Below, one piece after another: positions 1 to 11,799 of a stretch of 64,000 bases of DNA. Every line of letters begins with the position of its first letter. Position 1 is the first letter of the stretch. The notes beneath the pieces are model-generated. The model was not told the DNA's origin and searched no databases. It worked only from the letters and a program-made list of their open reading frames with translations. The translations under genes were made by a program, and so were the position numbers. This DNA is from Amblyornis subalaris (Eukaryota; Chordata; Aves; Passeriformes; Ptilonorhynchidae), in contig JACAXG010000520.1 in NCBI GenBank assembly GCA_018881555.1, positions 20,837 to 84,836 on the forward strand, written 5' to 3'.

Positions 1-2530
1 TTGGGCTAGTCATGGGGGTGTGGCACCTAACCTTGTATATGTCTCTGTATATGTGGAACCATTTGCCCATGATGGTTCTCTTTTTCAGATCAGAGAGAGG
101 AGCCAAGATTGCTTTGTTGATACACTCCATGATATCAGTTTATGTAAAGATACCATCAGAGGCAATGAAGATCATCTGGGATGTGTACTCGCTGCTGTTT
201 GCCTGTCCTGGTCTGGACTGCTACTTCCAGGGGTTTATTAAAAATTGCACCCAGCCTGTTGGGGGAACAGGAGAGGATGATTTTTCCCAGCCTTTCACCT
301 CCTCCCCTTTCAGGTCTGATGCACCACATTTTGAGAATGTTTAATTCCCCCTGGATGTTAAGGACACCATATTCTTATTGCTAGTTCCGCTATGTCTCCT
401 CCATACGGTCTACAACACGTTTAGAGTCAGGGCTGAGATTTCCAAGGAGGTTGCCCAGAGATTTGCCCCAGTGGTGGAAAATCCTGAGTGGTATGGAATG
501 TGGGAGGATATGGGCCAGATTTTGAAGAAGTACTCTGCTCCAATAGTTTGGAAGTGCCCCCCTGAACAAATAAAGAACCCAGCTAAGGTAGCAGAATATT
601 TGAAAGAAAATTGCAGTGGCAGTTCAAGAGGGGGCAGCTTATTGCACTGTGCTGGGCCTTGGCTAATGCTTATTGCACACTGCTCGATACTGTACAGCAG
701 CAGCTACAGCTGGAGGGGAATGTTATGAATGGAGTGAGAGCTTTAGATGGGCCCTGCCCTCAGATTTCTAGCAGTAGCTCTCTTGAGGCGACCTGCACCC
801 CAAAATCACTCTCGCTCGCAAGTTCTTAAGAATGGCCGATTAGGTCTATTACAAAATGAATTATTTATTGAATAGACACAAGATTAACAGACAAAAGACC
901 TTAAACAGACTACTTACTACACAGGATAAACAAAAGAACCACTAGTAGATACATAAACAGTGCACAATATAAAGGTACCTATATTACAGCTAGGGAAGAA
1001 ATAGTATAGATTAGGAGCCAATGTAACTTACCAACGAATAATGATGGTGTACAAAAGCTCCTTTCCCTCAACTCTCAAGAGAGTAGAAACCACGAAGATG
1101 GTGTCCTGACTTCGGGGAGAACCCCCACACACACTTCAGAGGGTGTGCAGAAGATTTCTGCTTTGTGAAAGTTATGGTGTAGCTTTTATAGTTTGTAAAG
1201 TGCAGTGTTTGTCAGTCACAAATTCCAGCTTATCTTTCTACATCTGCTCCCACAGCAAGATGTTTACTGTCAGCTGAAGGCCTTAAATCCTTGTGGCACC
1301 AAGATGGCTCACTACTGAGCCATTGGGGGGAGATACCCTGATTTATGCATCAGCAAATAAACAGCAGATAAGCTTCTTGACGGCAGGGGGTGAGCTGTCC
1401 CACCACAGGGAAGAAGAACAAATCGTCAGACACCACGGTCACTCAGGCTGCAGTTAAACCAGAAGGGCAGCCTAAGTCAATAGCAGTCACCCCTGTCCAA
1501 AGGAGGAAATACAAGACCAAATCTGTTTGCCCAGTGGATGACAATGGGGAGGCAGGACCCTCACAGCAAGCAGAGGAATCAGATTCAATCACTGAATCCC
1601 TATCCTTAGAAAGTCTACACAAACTGCCAAAAGACCTCACCCAATGAATAGACGAGTCCATATTGAGCTGGTTGATCTGAGTCTGGGATACTGTAGGTGA
1701 TGGTACGATTTTGGACAGTACTGAAGCGAGGCACTAGGGATCTTTGTTGCAGGATATGGGTATTGACCAGGGGATAGCGAGGAGGCCAGACCCTCTCAGC
1801 CTCTGGACACGACTAAACAAGTGTGAAGGAGAGATACCTTTTCCAGGAAGACCTCCAGCTGCAGCAAGGCCCTTGGAAAACCATGAAGCAAGGAATCTAA
1901 CGCTTGCGAGAACTGGCTGTGCTAGAGATCATTTTCTCAAATAAGGAGCAACCCACTAAAAGTCCACAAGCATACTCCCACTTCTTAGCAACTCTGCAAT
2001 GAAATGAGAAACACAAGACAGCGAATGCAATGATGAGAAGGCTCTGGACATATGAAGACACTGTCCATGTCCAGATACGAGCCCAAGTCTCAGCCGTGGA
2101 TACAGACCTGACCGAGTGTATCCGGAAATTGGAAGAGAGGATTGACAAGGGCCATCAGAAACTCAGAAAAGAGCTTAGGGAGGGAATGTTCCATGTTTTT
2201 CCAGTACAGACCAGAGCCCCTGCTATTAGAAGCAGGTGTCCCCCAGCTAGGGAGAGGGCGTACACCCCACGAGGTGATCTGTGGTTTTTCCTACATGAGC
2301 ATGGGGAAGACATGAAGAGATGGGATGTGAAACCCACCTGTGTCCTAGCAGCATGGGTATGTAAGGTGCAAGAAGAAACTATTAACAAAGGAAATTCAGC
2401 AAGGATGAATGTAGCTCTAGTTTCCCATGGGCAAGCTCCTAGGCAGAACAGAAGGGAGGATGACATGTCTGATCCCCTTGAAGGGACCTCCAGAATGTAT
2501 GCCCAGGGAGGGAACGATAGCCAGAACTAG
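1..2530 (+). pseudogene. Decayed class III (ERVL-like) gag, split by an LTR
   Basis: Two blocks read as one gag relic once the LTR at 721-1407 is set aside. The first (about 420-720) has EVAQRFAPVVENPEWYGMW and an ALCWALANAYCTLLDTVQQQ helix in a second frame. The second (1408-2530) has an SITESLSLESLHKL segment and a C-terminal block with VQTRAPAIRSRCPP, LWFFLHEHGEDMKRWD and VCKVQEETINKG. These are phrases I associate with gag-like polyproteins of bird ERVL-type elements. Frames shift several times and stops are present, so it is non-functional. Bases 1-380 are open in places but unrecognised. The 5' LTR must lie left of the window. Confidence 0.6.
721..1407 (-). mobile_element. Solo LTR, family W, copy 1 (TSD GGGAA)
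   Basis: This LTR runs in minus orientation from TGTGGTGGGA (1407) to TTCATAACA (721). Identical GGGAA flanks lie at 716-720 and 1408-1412. A 5-bp TSD suits ERVL-type integrase. It carries an AATAAA-type signal near 870 and a TATA-like TTTATAG near 1175 on the minus strand. It interrupts the gag relic, and it matches 3974-4644 and 62201-63055. Confidence 0.85.
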
Positions 2531-2603
2531 AGGGGCCCTGCCTCTAGCCAGGTAGAGGTCAGGGAAAATCAGGTCTATTGGACTGCGTGGATCCAATGGC
2601 CTG

Positions 2604-3640
2604 TGTCAAGGTTTGGACAAATTTAGGAAGAAGACTCAAAGAGCCTCCTCTGCAAAAGATAGGGTCCTAAAATTCCCTTCTCCCCCAATAAGAAGTTCTT
2701 GGAGGAAAGTAAAAAAAACAGTTTATTTAACAAAACCCAGCTGCTGGGAGGGGGGGGTGCATGCAGGCACCAGGGGAAGGGAAAGGAAAATAAAAAATGA
2801 ATAATGTTAGATAATAAACCTCTCGTGGTGAAGACAACCTGGATGAATTCAGTGTCCTTTTCTGGGTGTGGTCTTCTGCTCTGTCTAGCATTTTGCATCC
2901 TGTGAGAAGCTGTCCTTTCCCACAGAAGCTATGAAAAACAGCAAAGATGTTTCTCTAACGGGACTTCTTATCGTGCACCTGTGAACTTGTTATTATACTG
3001 AATGTACAAATATTTGGAATAAGGCTTTGTAGCACCTTAGCCAATCACCCTGAGAGGTGGATGGCCAAAGGACCAATGACCTTATGACATTCAAGCACAT
3101 TAAGGTATAAAACAGCTCTTTATATTAATAAATAAATCCACTTTTCACCAACTCTTGGATCGTGCTTATGTCGTGATTTGGCTCTGACCCCGATACAACT
3201 GCGATAAGAGCCCAGTTGTCTGCTGTACAGTTCCAAAGGAAGAAGGAAAAGAAAACACTATCCCAGGGAAAAAAAAAAGTCTTCTTTCCTTGCCTCAGGC
3301 AGAGGAGGGAAAAAAGCCAAAAGCAAGTTTCAACTCCCTCCTATATCCTTCAGCTGAGCAAAAGCAGGGCGAAAGCTCACAGGAAAAAAAAAGGTAAAAG
3401 GTGTCCCCTTCGCCTTCTGCCACACAGAAAAAACGGCCAGTGAGAGTTCTCTCCTGAGAAAACAGAGTTTCTCCCGAGAACCACAACAGCAGCTAGCTGA
3501 TAAGAACCGGGAATGTAAACACCTTTGAAGAAAACCAAAACGAGTGCCTGGCTTCTCGAGCCAGCTTAAAGACACAGAGTTAATATTTTTCATTAAGCAG
3601 GCGATTGGGATACATAGCATCATAAAGTCACCCCAGGACA
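2604..3640 (-). mobile_element. ERVL-type LTR with a nested insert (TSD GCCTG)
   Basis: The outer LTR reads TGTCCTGGGGTGAC from 3640 and ends ...CCTTGACA at 2604, in minus orientation. GCCTG flanks it at 2599-2603 and 3641-3645. Its poly(A) signal is near 2727. A second, shorter LTR sits inside it, which explains its 1,037-base length. It separates the gag relic from the protease relic of the host ERV. Confidence 0.75.
2899..3196 (+). mobile_element. Short LTR nested in the 2604-3640 LTR (ends approximate)
   Basis: It has TATAAAAC at about 3106 and AATAAATAAA at about 3128, then a U5-like end CCCCGATACA. The compact U3-TATA-poly(A) layout is that of ERVK or alpharetroviral LTRs. I could not find a TSD, so both ends are uncertain, the left one most. 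Confidence 0.45.
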
Positions 3641-4770
3641 GCCTGGCACAGCAGAACCACAAAAATACAAGGCTTTGGTTGATGCCGGCATACAATGTAC
3701 TTTGATGCCATCGGGACATGTGAGGGCAGAACCTCTTTCCATTGCTGGGGTGACAAGGGGGTCTCAGTAGTTGACTCTACTGGAAACTAAAGTGCGCTTG
3801 ACTGGGAAGGAGTGGAAAAAACACTCCATCATGACTGGTCCAGAGACCCCGTGTATCGTTGGCATAGATTAGCTCAGGAGCGGGTATTTCAAAGACCCAA
3901 AAGGACATTGGTGGGCTTTTGGGATAGCTACTGTGGAGACAGAAGACACTAGACAGTTGAACACCTTGCCTGGTGTAGCAGGGCATCTTGCCCCCACAAG
4001 AGCTTATCTGTAGCTTGTTAACTGGTGAAATAACTCAAACAGGACAAGCTGTCTTGTAGTGAGTTATTTTGGTGCCATGGGATTGACACCTCCAGCTGAC
4101 AAGAAACATCTTGCTGTGGAAGTGAGATCTGGAAAGATAAGCTGGATTTCTGACCTTCTGACCGACAGACACCTCACTTTACAAACTATAAAAGCTATAC
4201 CAAACTTTCACAAAGCGGAAATCTTCTTCACATTCCCTGGAAATGTGTGGAGTTTCTCCCCAAAGTGGGGACGCCTACTTTGTGGTTACTCCTCTGGAGG
4301 TTGAGTGAAAGGACTGTGTACACTATCGTCATTTCAGTGGTAAGTTACATTTGACTCCTAATCAATACTATTTCTTTTGCTTGCTTTAATATAGGTACCT
4401 TGATATCATGCACTGTTTTATGTAATCTACTAATAGTTCTTTTTGGTTTATCCTGTGTAGTAACTCTGATTAAGATCTTTTGTCTGTTATCTCCTGTCTG
4501 TTCAGTAAATAACTCATTTTATAAATAGACCTGATCTGCCATCCTTAGAACTTACGGTCCAGAGTGATTTATTAAATTTAAGCTGTTGCCAAAAATCTGA
4601 GGCTGAGGCAGGGCTTGTCTGAAGCTCCCACTTGTCTCGTGACACCTGGTCTTTCAGAGGACCCTTCTGCAGTAGGACTCCTGAGGGTTGAAGAACAGCA
4701 GGTACCAATTGCTACTGCAACAGCACATCGTCAGCAATACCGTGTGAACCGAGACTCCATGATTCCCATC
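3641..4770 (+). pseudogene. ERVL-like protease relic, split by an LTR
   Basis: Translation gives an aspartic-protease-like segment: KALVDAGAQCTLMPSG, then LTGKEWKKHSIMTGPETPCIVGID and GHWWAFGIATVETEDTRQLNTL (3655-3973). The usual DTGA/DSGA catalytic motif reads DAGA here. After the LTR at 3974-4644 it continues LRVEEQQVPIATATAHRQQYR to about 4770. At that point a 2-kb insertion separates it from the RT domain at 6810. The order gag-protease-RT matches class III ERVs. It is not functional. Confidence 0.65.
3974..4644 (+). mobile_element. Solo LTR, family W, copy 2 (TSD CCTGG)
   Basis: This plus-orientation copy begins TGTAGCAGGG and ends TCTCGTGACA. CCTGG lies at both 3969-3973 and 4645-4649. 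It has TATAAAAG near 4186, a poly(A) signal region near 4506 and a GGTAAGT near 4339 that could act as a splice donor. It is inverted relative to copies 1 and 3. Confidence 0.85.
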
Positions 4771-6804
4771 TGTGGTAGTTTAGCAAGTTAGGAAAAAAAC
4801 TTGGTTTGTGGGAACAGAAAAAAACAGCTTTGCTCGACCTCCTTTTGATTGGAGCAGAGCTCAGAGTTGATGGACAAGTTGCTAGACCAATGGATAGCTG
4901 GTAATGCCTCCGTGATGAAATATTTTTGAGGAAGGAGAAACCAGAAGAACGGCCATCTTCTGCTCCCCGGCCAAGGGGTGGATAGGGGACAGGCCCCCCC
5001 TCTGGGGCTCCAGCCCGGACCCGCCGCCGGCCCCAGTCAGCAGGCTGCCGAAGCCGAGTGGTGCTGCCTATTCCAGCAGTCGCCAGCAGCCATAAAAAAG
5101 GCTGTGAGCAGCCACGCAGCCTGGACCGCGGGGCAGAAGCCTCTGGGGCCTCGCAGCCTGCGCAAATCCCAGCACAGGGCTTTCCCACGTGGTCGATGCG
5201 ACTTATGCTGAAAACGAACAAGAAACACCATGCTGCCAGCAACGAGAGTGTCCTGAGTTAACCATATATTCTATTACCACCCACATAAGCTGGACACCTG
5301 GTCCCTGAGGTACTCCTTATCTCAACTGAGATAAGCACTCCAGCCGACAGCAAGCACTACCCATCCTGATTCGTTTATCTTGATTAATGGCCCATTACTG
5401 GACTTGGTAAAAATAGAATGTCAGAAACCATGAGACTCATCCGAGCTCATTGCCGAAGTAACCAATAGAACATCAGGATAAATCCTCTTCCATTGTGGAA
5501 GTCCCCACCCCTGGGGGAGGTACCAGCCAAGAAGCACAGCATAAAAGCAAGGGTTTGGGATGGGAGAAATCAGTCTCAACTCCACTCCACTCCTCGGGAC
5601 TGGACTCAACTACTCCGCTCCTCTGGACTGGACTCCACTCCACTTGACAGGACTCCACTCCACTGCTCTACTGGACTGGACTACCAGGACTGGACTACCA
5701 GGCCTTTCTACAGGACCAATACCTAACTGGACTACACAGCTACCACCCTGGTCCATGGGGTGTCAGGTTGTAGCGTGACTGTTGGTTTGTTTAGGCTGGT
5801 GTTTCTGTATTCCTGCATTTATTTTAACCTTTTTTATTAAAATTGTAATTTTGACCTAAAATCTCTCAAGGTATTTTGCGTGGGGTTAATTTCCCCTGCT
5901 GGTTTACAGTCAAACCAGCACAGAGAGATATGGCGAGTATTTTCCCCAGTGCAGATCCAGATAAGAGCAATTCTTTGGGTATAACTGCAGATGCGGACTC
6001 TCTTCCAGGTCAGAGAGAATGGAAAGATACAACTGCCTAAAAAGACAACATGGCGGTGCCACGAGGAAGAAGCTAACATGGCATCTCCAAGGTCAGTGAA
6101 GGAAGGGAGAGAAAGCAGAGACACTGAACACTGGAACTGAAATTTCTCCTGCAAGCCATGGTGAGAGCTGTAATGTAACAAACTATTTCTCTATAATTCA
6201 TTTGAAGTGCATTTGGGGGGATGTGGAATCCACGTTACAGCCCAAGAAAAGCTGCCCACGCCAGGGTGTATGCATTGCTGAGGCTTTTTTGGAGATTGAA
6301 GAAAGAACTTTTATTTCCAGGCTCGGATTAGCTCGTCCTTAAAAGACTAACCCCATGGACTATTCTGACCCATGCTAGCAGTTGTGGGAAGACTGCTAGC
6401 TTTTGTGGGAGAGAAATTGTTTTCTACAGTGCAGCAGGTTTCAGGTGGACTTGTTTGTTTGTGAGGTTACAGCAGAAGAAACTCTTTTCCATAAGCATAA
6501 AAAAGATTCTTAATATACTGACCCAAAACCCCATGTTTGTTTCCCCTTGCATGGTCGGTGGGAAGAGGGAGGTGTTGAGAAGAGAAAGTATCTGGAAGTT
6601 TGCCTTAATTTTTCCTTATTCTTTTTACTTTTAGTTTTATCAGTAATAAATCTTGTTACTGTTTAAGCTTTGAGCCTATTTTTGCCTTGTAGTTTTTCCG
6701 TTTTCCTCAATAATCCATATTTCCCCTCATGAAAATAAGTTCTAATTCCCCTTAAGAAAATTTCTCGTGGTGGCCTGGCATTTATCCATCGTCAAACCAC
6801 ATCA
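4771..6804 (+). mobile_element. 2.0-kb composite LTR insertion (TSD CCATC)
   Basis: The insertion runs from TGTGGTAGTT to AACCACATCA between CCATC copies at 4766-4770 and 6805-6809. It cuts the pol relic exactly between the protease tail and the first RT residues. It holds at least two LTR-like units. One, at about 5265-5890, has GCATAAAAGC near 5541, a GGACTGGACTCCACTCC-type repeat block and a TTATTAAAA signal. The end unit has AGTAATAAATC near 6641. The inner boundaries are unresolved. ORFs inside, including one of 176 codons at 4712-5242 minus, look like chance frames in GC-rich sequence. Confidence 0.65.
5575..5735 (+). repeat. Minisatellite based on GGACTGGACT / CCACTCCACT
   Basis: This is an imperfect tandem array of about 17-20-base units built from ACTGGACT and CCACTCCACT. 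It lies about 30 bases downstream of the TATA-like site of an LTR-like unit, so it would fall in the transcribed R region if that promoter is real. Confidence 0.7.
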
Positions 6805-8080
6805 CCATCCATAAGATGATCTGTAAACTGGAGAACCAGGGAGTAGTCAGCAAGACTCGCTCACCCTTCAATAGCCATACATGGCCCATGCATAAGTCTA
6901 ATGGACAGTGGAGACTGAGAGTGGACTATTGTGGCCTGAATGAAGTCACACCACCACTGAGTGCTGCTGTGCCGGACATGCTGGAACTTCAGTACAAACT
7001 GGAGTCCAAGGCAGCAAGGTGGTGCCACTATCGACATTGCTAATGCCTTTTTCTCCATTCCTCTAGCAACAGTGCAGGCCACAGTTTGCTTTCACCTGGA
7101 GAGGTGTCCAGTACACCTGGAACCAACTGCTGCAGGGGTGGAAGCACAGCCCCACCATTTGCCGTGGACTGATCCAGACAGCACTGGAAAAGGGTGAGGC
7201 TCCAGAACATCTACAGTACATTGATTACATCATCATATGGGGGAACACAGCAGAGGAAGTTTTGAGAAAGGGGAGAAGATAATCCAGATTCTCCTGAAAG
7301 GTGGTTTTGCCATTAAACAAAGTAAGGTCAAGGGACCTGCCCAGGAAATTCAGTTCTTAGGAGTGAAGTGGCAAGACGGACATGGACAGATTCCAACAGA
7401 GGTGATTAATAAGATACCTGCTATGTCCCCACTGACCAGCAAGAAGGAAACACAGGCTTTCCTAGGGTGGGTTTCTGAAGGATGCATATCCGAGAGTATC
7501 ATCCAATTGTAAGCCTTCTCTATCTTGTGACACAGAAGAAAAATGATTTCAAGTGGGGCCCTGAACAACAGCAAGACTTTTAACAGATCAAACAAGGGAT
7601 TACTCATGCAGTAGCCCTCGGGCCAGTAAGGACAGGACAAGATGTGAAGAATATGCTCTACACTGCAGCCAAGGAGAATGGTCCTTTCGGGAGCCTCTGG
7701 CACAAAGTACCTGGAGAGACTCATGGATGACTTTTGGAGTTGTGGAGTCAGGGATACAAAGGATCTGAGGCCAGCTACATCCCACCTGCAAAAGAGATCC
7801 TGGCAGCTTATGAAGGGGTTCGAGCTGCTTCATAAGTGACTGGCACCAAAGCACAGCTCCTTCTGGCACCTCGACTGCCAGTGCTGGGCTGGATGTTCAA
7901 AGGGAAAGTCCCTGCCACACATCATGCCACTGATGTGTCATGGAGTAAGTGGGTGGCTCTAATTACACAGCGAGCTCAGATAGGAAATCCCAATTGCCCT
8001 GGGATCTTGGAAATCATCATGAACTGGCCTGAAGGTGAGAATTTTGGACTATCATCTGAAGAGGAAGAGGAGCAGGTGAC
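6805..8080 (+). pseudogene. ERVL-like reverse transcriptase / connection relic
   Basis: Class III RT features appear in order: KLENQGVVSKTRSPFNS, WRLRVDYCGLNEVTPPLS, ATIDIANAFFSIPLA, then YIDYIIIWGNTAEEV where YIDD is expected, so the catalytic Asp pair reads Asp-Tyr. PAQEIQFLGVKWQDG follows. From about 7540 come the connection and RNase H-proximal phrases KEILAAYEGVRAAS, APRLPVLGWMFKGKVP and SKWVALITQRAQIGNPN, ending in an acidic stretch at about 8075. Frames change repeatedly and several stops occur. I see no integrase. Non-functional. Confidence 0.8.
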
Positions 8081-8084
8081 ACGT

Positions 8085-8760
8085 GGACATAATGTTGCTA
8101 CTCTGGCATGGGAACTAGAGGTGCTCTTGCCAAATTCTAGTATTTGTGCAGAAGCTAAATGGACTTGGAAGTCCACTATAGGAGTAGGCAATGTTACAAT
8201 CTGTAATGATACAATTGAAATAAACACTACTCACACCCAGAAAAGTGGGTATAAAAGGTATACAATGTTAGGACCCTGGACAGTCCCAGAGGGTACCAGA
8301 TGTTATTGTATTTGTGGGCATAAAGCCTGGAAAGTTTTATCTTCTCTCTGGTCGGAAAAATGCATGTTAGGATCAGGAGTACTGGCCATACAGTTTTCCT
8401 CTAGTTTGTGGCTCAGAACTTTTTTACACCGCGTGGAAAGAAAAGTAGATAAACCTTAAATTAACTGATCAACCGCATTTCATTCTTTTGCACAATGGTT
8501 TATACCATGGCTAGGAGTAAGTGAATTAGAGAAGGCGATAGTTAATATTCCAGCTACAATAGAGAGGATGACAAATAATACAGTTAATGCAATCTCTGCA
8601 GTCCAGGAAGAAATAACACAGTTATCTGATGTAGCTCTTCAGAACTGTATGGCTTTGGATGTTTACTAGCTTTCCAAGGAGGAGTATGTGCCATCATAAA
8701 TACTAGTTGTTGCATTTATGCAAATAAGTCACAATGAATTTCAACAGATATGAACGATGT
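8085..8760 (+). pseudogene. Gamma-type env relic (SU end and TM ectodomain)
   Basis: The first part (8085-8460) is an open frame with several Asn-X-Ser/Thr sites and paired Cys. The next 250 bases encode a helix region (LGVSELEKAIVNIPATIERM, ALQNCMALDV) and, in another frame, a GVCAIINTSCC stretch. That is the CX6CC motif at the end of the immunosuppressive-type segment in gamma-type transmembrane subunits. A stop at about 8459 and frame changes inactivate it. It follows ERVL-like pol almost directly, although typical ERVL elements have no env. Confidence 0.6.
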
Positions 8761-8879
8761 TTGGGAATAAATAAGATCATTACATAAGATACAGCAAGAT
8801 GATAATTCTATGGGTTTCCAAGAGGTTTGGTCTTGGCTCATATCCTAGACATACAGACAAAAAGGGTTCTTGGAGGCCA

Positions 8880-9165
8880 AGAGGGTGAATCAGAAGACCC
8901 CAGACTCCACAAACAGGACTGAATGAGCAGGAGTGCCATCAGGAAATCAGGTGGCCTATAGAGACTATAAAATCCCGTAACAATCGACAGGCAGGGTACC
9001 TCTTCGGAGGCACCCAGCGTGAGCTGAAACTACTATTGCATATTAAATATGGTAGAAGAAGAAACCCTGTTAGGTTCTTTTATTAAAGTGGAACCTAGGG
9101 ATAAGCACCACTGGGGTGGCATCTGCATAATTCCTACCATGGTCTAGGTGGCAGCTGCATAATTC
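8880..9165 (+). mobile_element. Probable 3' LTR remnant of the 0-9 kb ERV
   Basis: A TATA-like ACTATAAAATCC lies at about 8964 and a TTATTAAAG signal at about 9083. They are followed by two imperfect copies of a TGGCATCTGCATAATTCCTAC unit. Position and signals fit a 3' LTR, but the 5' partner is outside the window and no TSD was found. Confidence 0.35.
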
Positions 9166-9334
9166 CTACAACGAAAGGCTACATAACAGGGTGGCTATAT
9201 CATGACAGCATTGTTTTAAAAAGTGGTGGTGGCATCCAAATTTTTGGCCAGCAGGTCACTTATCCATTGAAACTCAAATGTTTCAGAAAAATGACTGTCT
9301 TTGTTTTCTGTTTCCAAGACAATAAGACAAGGAG

Positions 9335-9985
9335 GAAACCACAGCAGATGGATATGCCCTGAAGGAAGCTGTGACCCTGTGGAGAGGAGCCCACACCAGG
9401 ATAGGTTTCTGGCAGGACCTGTGACCCCATGGGGGAGCCACACTGGAGCAGTCTGTTCCTGAAGGACTGCACCCTGTGGAAAGGGACCTGCACTGGAGGA
9501 GTTTGTGAAGAACTGCAGTCTGTGGGAAAGACCAACATTGGAGAAATTCACGGAGGACCGTCTCCAATGGGTGTGATCCCACACTGAAGCAGGGGAAGAA
9601 CATGAGGAGGAAGGAACAGCAAACACAACGTGCTGAACTGACTGCATCCTCCATTCCCTGTCCCCCTGCCCCGCTTGTGGGGAAGTAGAAGACTCTAGAT
9701 TAAAGTTGAGCCCAGGAAGAAGAGAAGGGTGGGGAAAATATGTTTTAAGATGATATTTTTATTTCTTGTTATCCTAATTCTGATTTTGATTGGCAATAAA
9801 TTCAATTAATTTCCCCAAGTTGAGTCTGTTTTGTCCATGACAGTAATTGGTGAGTTATGTCTCCCTGCCCTTACCTTGACCCATGGGCCTTTTGTTATAT
9901 TTTCTCTTCCTTGTCCAGTTGGGCAGGGGGAGTGATAGAGCAGCCTAGTGGGCACCTAGCATCCAGCCAAGGTCAACCCACCACA
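9335..9985 (+). mobile_element. Bird LTR fragment, family S (3' part), copy 1
   Basis: It contains the family's run of degenerate units ('CTGGAGCAG...', 'GTGACCCCATGGGGG') and then a 3' end with GGCAATAAATTC near 9795. The last 60 bases read GTGGGCACCTAGCATCCAGCC to ACCCACCACA. The 5' half of the LTR is absent. The same 3' part occurs at 46104-46747 and 56172-56922. ORFs of up to 143 codons on the minus strand here arise from the repeat units and are not genes. Confidence 0.7.
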
Positions 9986-10212
9986 GACTTCCCTTCTAAA
10001 CTCCATACTTTCCATGATGAACACACAGTTTTGTACACATCTAATCAGGTAACATCTGGTATCTGAATGTATTATGTTTAAAATCTCAATGCAACTTTTA
10101 CTCAGAAGGAATATATTCAGTGATCCTATTTTGTACAACACTTCTGAAACACCTAATAGCAATGAAAGCAAAAATTAATTACTTTATTTACTTAAAATGT
10201 ATCAGTAATTAC

Positions 10213-10452
10213 AGAATCACAAAATATACTGAGTTGGAAGGGACCCACAAGGATCATCGAGTCCAACTCCTGGCCCTGCACAGAACGATCCCCAAGAGTC
10301 ACACCATATGCCCAAGAGTATTGTCTAAATGCTTCTTGAACTCTGTCAGGCTTGGTCCTGTGACCACTTTCCTGCGGAGCCTGTTCCAGTGCCCAACCAC
10401 CCTCTGGGTGAAAAACCTTCTCCTAATATCTAACCTAAACCTCCCCTGGCAC
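10213..10452 (-). mobile_element. CR1 LINE 3' end
   Basis: The plus strand reads ACAGAATCACAAAATATACTG, then TGGAAGGGACCCACAAGGAT and GTCCAACTCCTGGCCCTGCA. This is the antisense of a CR1 3' terminus. It is truncated on its 5' side at about 10452, as usual for CR1. Confidence 0.85.
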
Positions 10453-11614
10453 CTTACCTAGAAAGATTTCTAATGTACTTACAAGACTGAGGATAGATGT
10501 TGCATAGTTAAAGCTGTGGACTACTTTGTAGAAAGTTGTACTGTAAATCTTCACATGCCTCTACAGAAGAGTAATGATTAAAACCTTGTTATTAATGCCT
10601 TATTGTAGATACTTTACAGGAATTTCATTGTTCCAACTTCTATTAAATCATTTAAGGAAATTAAATATTTAAACAAAGATTTCTTCAGACTACCAGTGAG
10701 CTTCTTAGTCATTACCTCCCCTGTAACAACAAAAAGGTTCTAACAAAAGATACACAAGAGACATGAAAGGATTACCTTTACCCCAAAAAAGATGAAAACA
10801 GGGCAAGGACAGAAGAAGAAATTGAAGGCAGATGTAGTGACTATCTGACTTCAGCAGTACTTACTAGGAATTGGTTTTAAAATTTTAAGTGGAAGATCTC
10901 TTGACAATTTCTGAAAGTAAATCCATGGATGATTTGGTTGATGGTGAGAAATATTTAATAAATGTGAAAACAAAACATTATCTTACAAAAAGTATGAACT
11001 TGAATGTCGTGAGCACTGAATGAAAAATAGCTACACAGTGTGATCCTTCAGCTTATGCTTTGTAATCATAAAGCTTGAGGAAACCTAGGAAGTACAGGAG
11101 GGAGGGAGGAAGACAACAGACCATTGTCATTTCAGACCAGCTCATATTTCTAATGTCTCAGACACAACAGATTGTAACTAAACTCAGCAATTGGAGGAGA
11201 CAAAAAACCAAACCAAACCAAAAAGCACCCTTGCAAGGAGGCCGTATTTCACCTGCACACCTTGGACACAAAAACTAACAGCAGATAGACAAAATGTGGG
11301 CTCTTTTAAAGGTGAATACTAATATGAGTTTCAGATAGTTAAACTATTAAAGTAAGAATATTTACTTTACTGAGACTGCAAAGGCCAGTTTAGAGATTCA
11401 GAAAAATGAATGCTTATTCAAGTTTCCCACACACATTCCCAAATGACACATGCAGCTCTTACTCAGGCTAATAAGACGGAAAGGTAAATGTATATTGCAA
11501 TATATACCCTGGCCACAAGACATGTTTTCAAATAAGTTATATCTCTTAACAGTTAAAAGTAGAAAAAATGTGCACAGATTCACACTGATGTATAATTAGC
11601 TTAAAAGGTAGAGT
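10453..11614. other. No gene or clear repeat seen
   Basis: This is AT-rich sequence with many stops in all frames. A short AACCAAACCAAACC run lies near 11205-11220. I recognise nothing else. Confidence 0.5.
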
Positions 11615-11770
11615 ATTGTGCTGATTTGGGCTGGAATAGAGTTGATTTTCTTCATAGTAGTTGGTATGGGGCTGTGTTTTGGATTTGTGCTGGAAACAGT
11701 GTTGATAACACAGGGATGTTTTAGTTATTGATGAGCAGTGCTTCCACAGTGTCAAGGCCTTTCCTGTTTC
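11615..11770 (+). mobile_element. ERVL LTR 5' fragment, family U
   Basis: This is the start of a common bird LTR (GTTGATTTTCTTCATAGTAG, GGGGCTGTGTTTTGGATTTG, CAAGGCCTTTCCTG). It breaks off at about 11770 in old CR1-like sequence. Confidence 0.6.
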
Positions 11771-11799
11771 TCACACCACACTTTGGAACTGCCTGCTCC

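Noticed and set aside
4712..5242. 176-codon minus ORF
   Set aside because: It crosses the exact TSD boundary of an LTR insertion at 4771 and has no domain, so it is a chance frame.
9216..9654. Overlapping minus ORFs of 92-143 codons
   Set aside because: They arise from the degenerate repeat units of a common bird LTR. The same frames recur at 46.1-46.4 and 56.2-56.6 kb.
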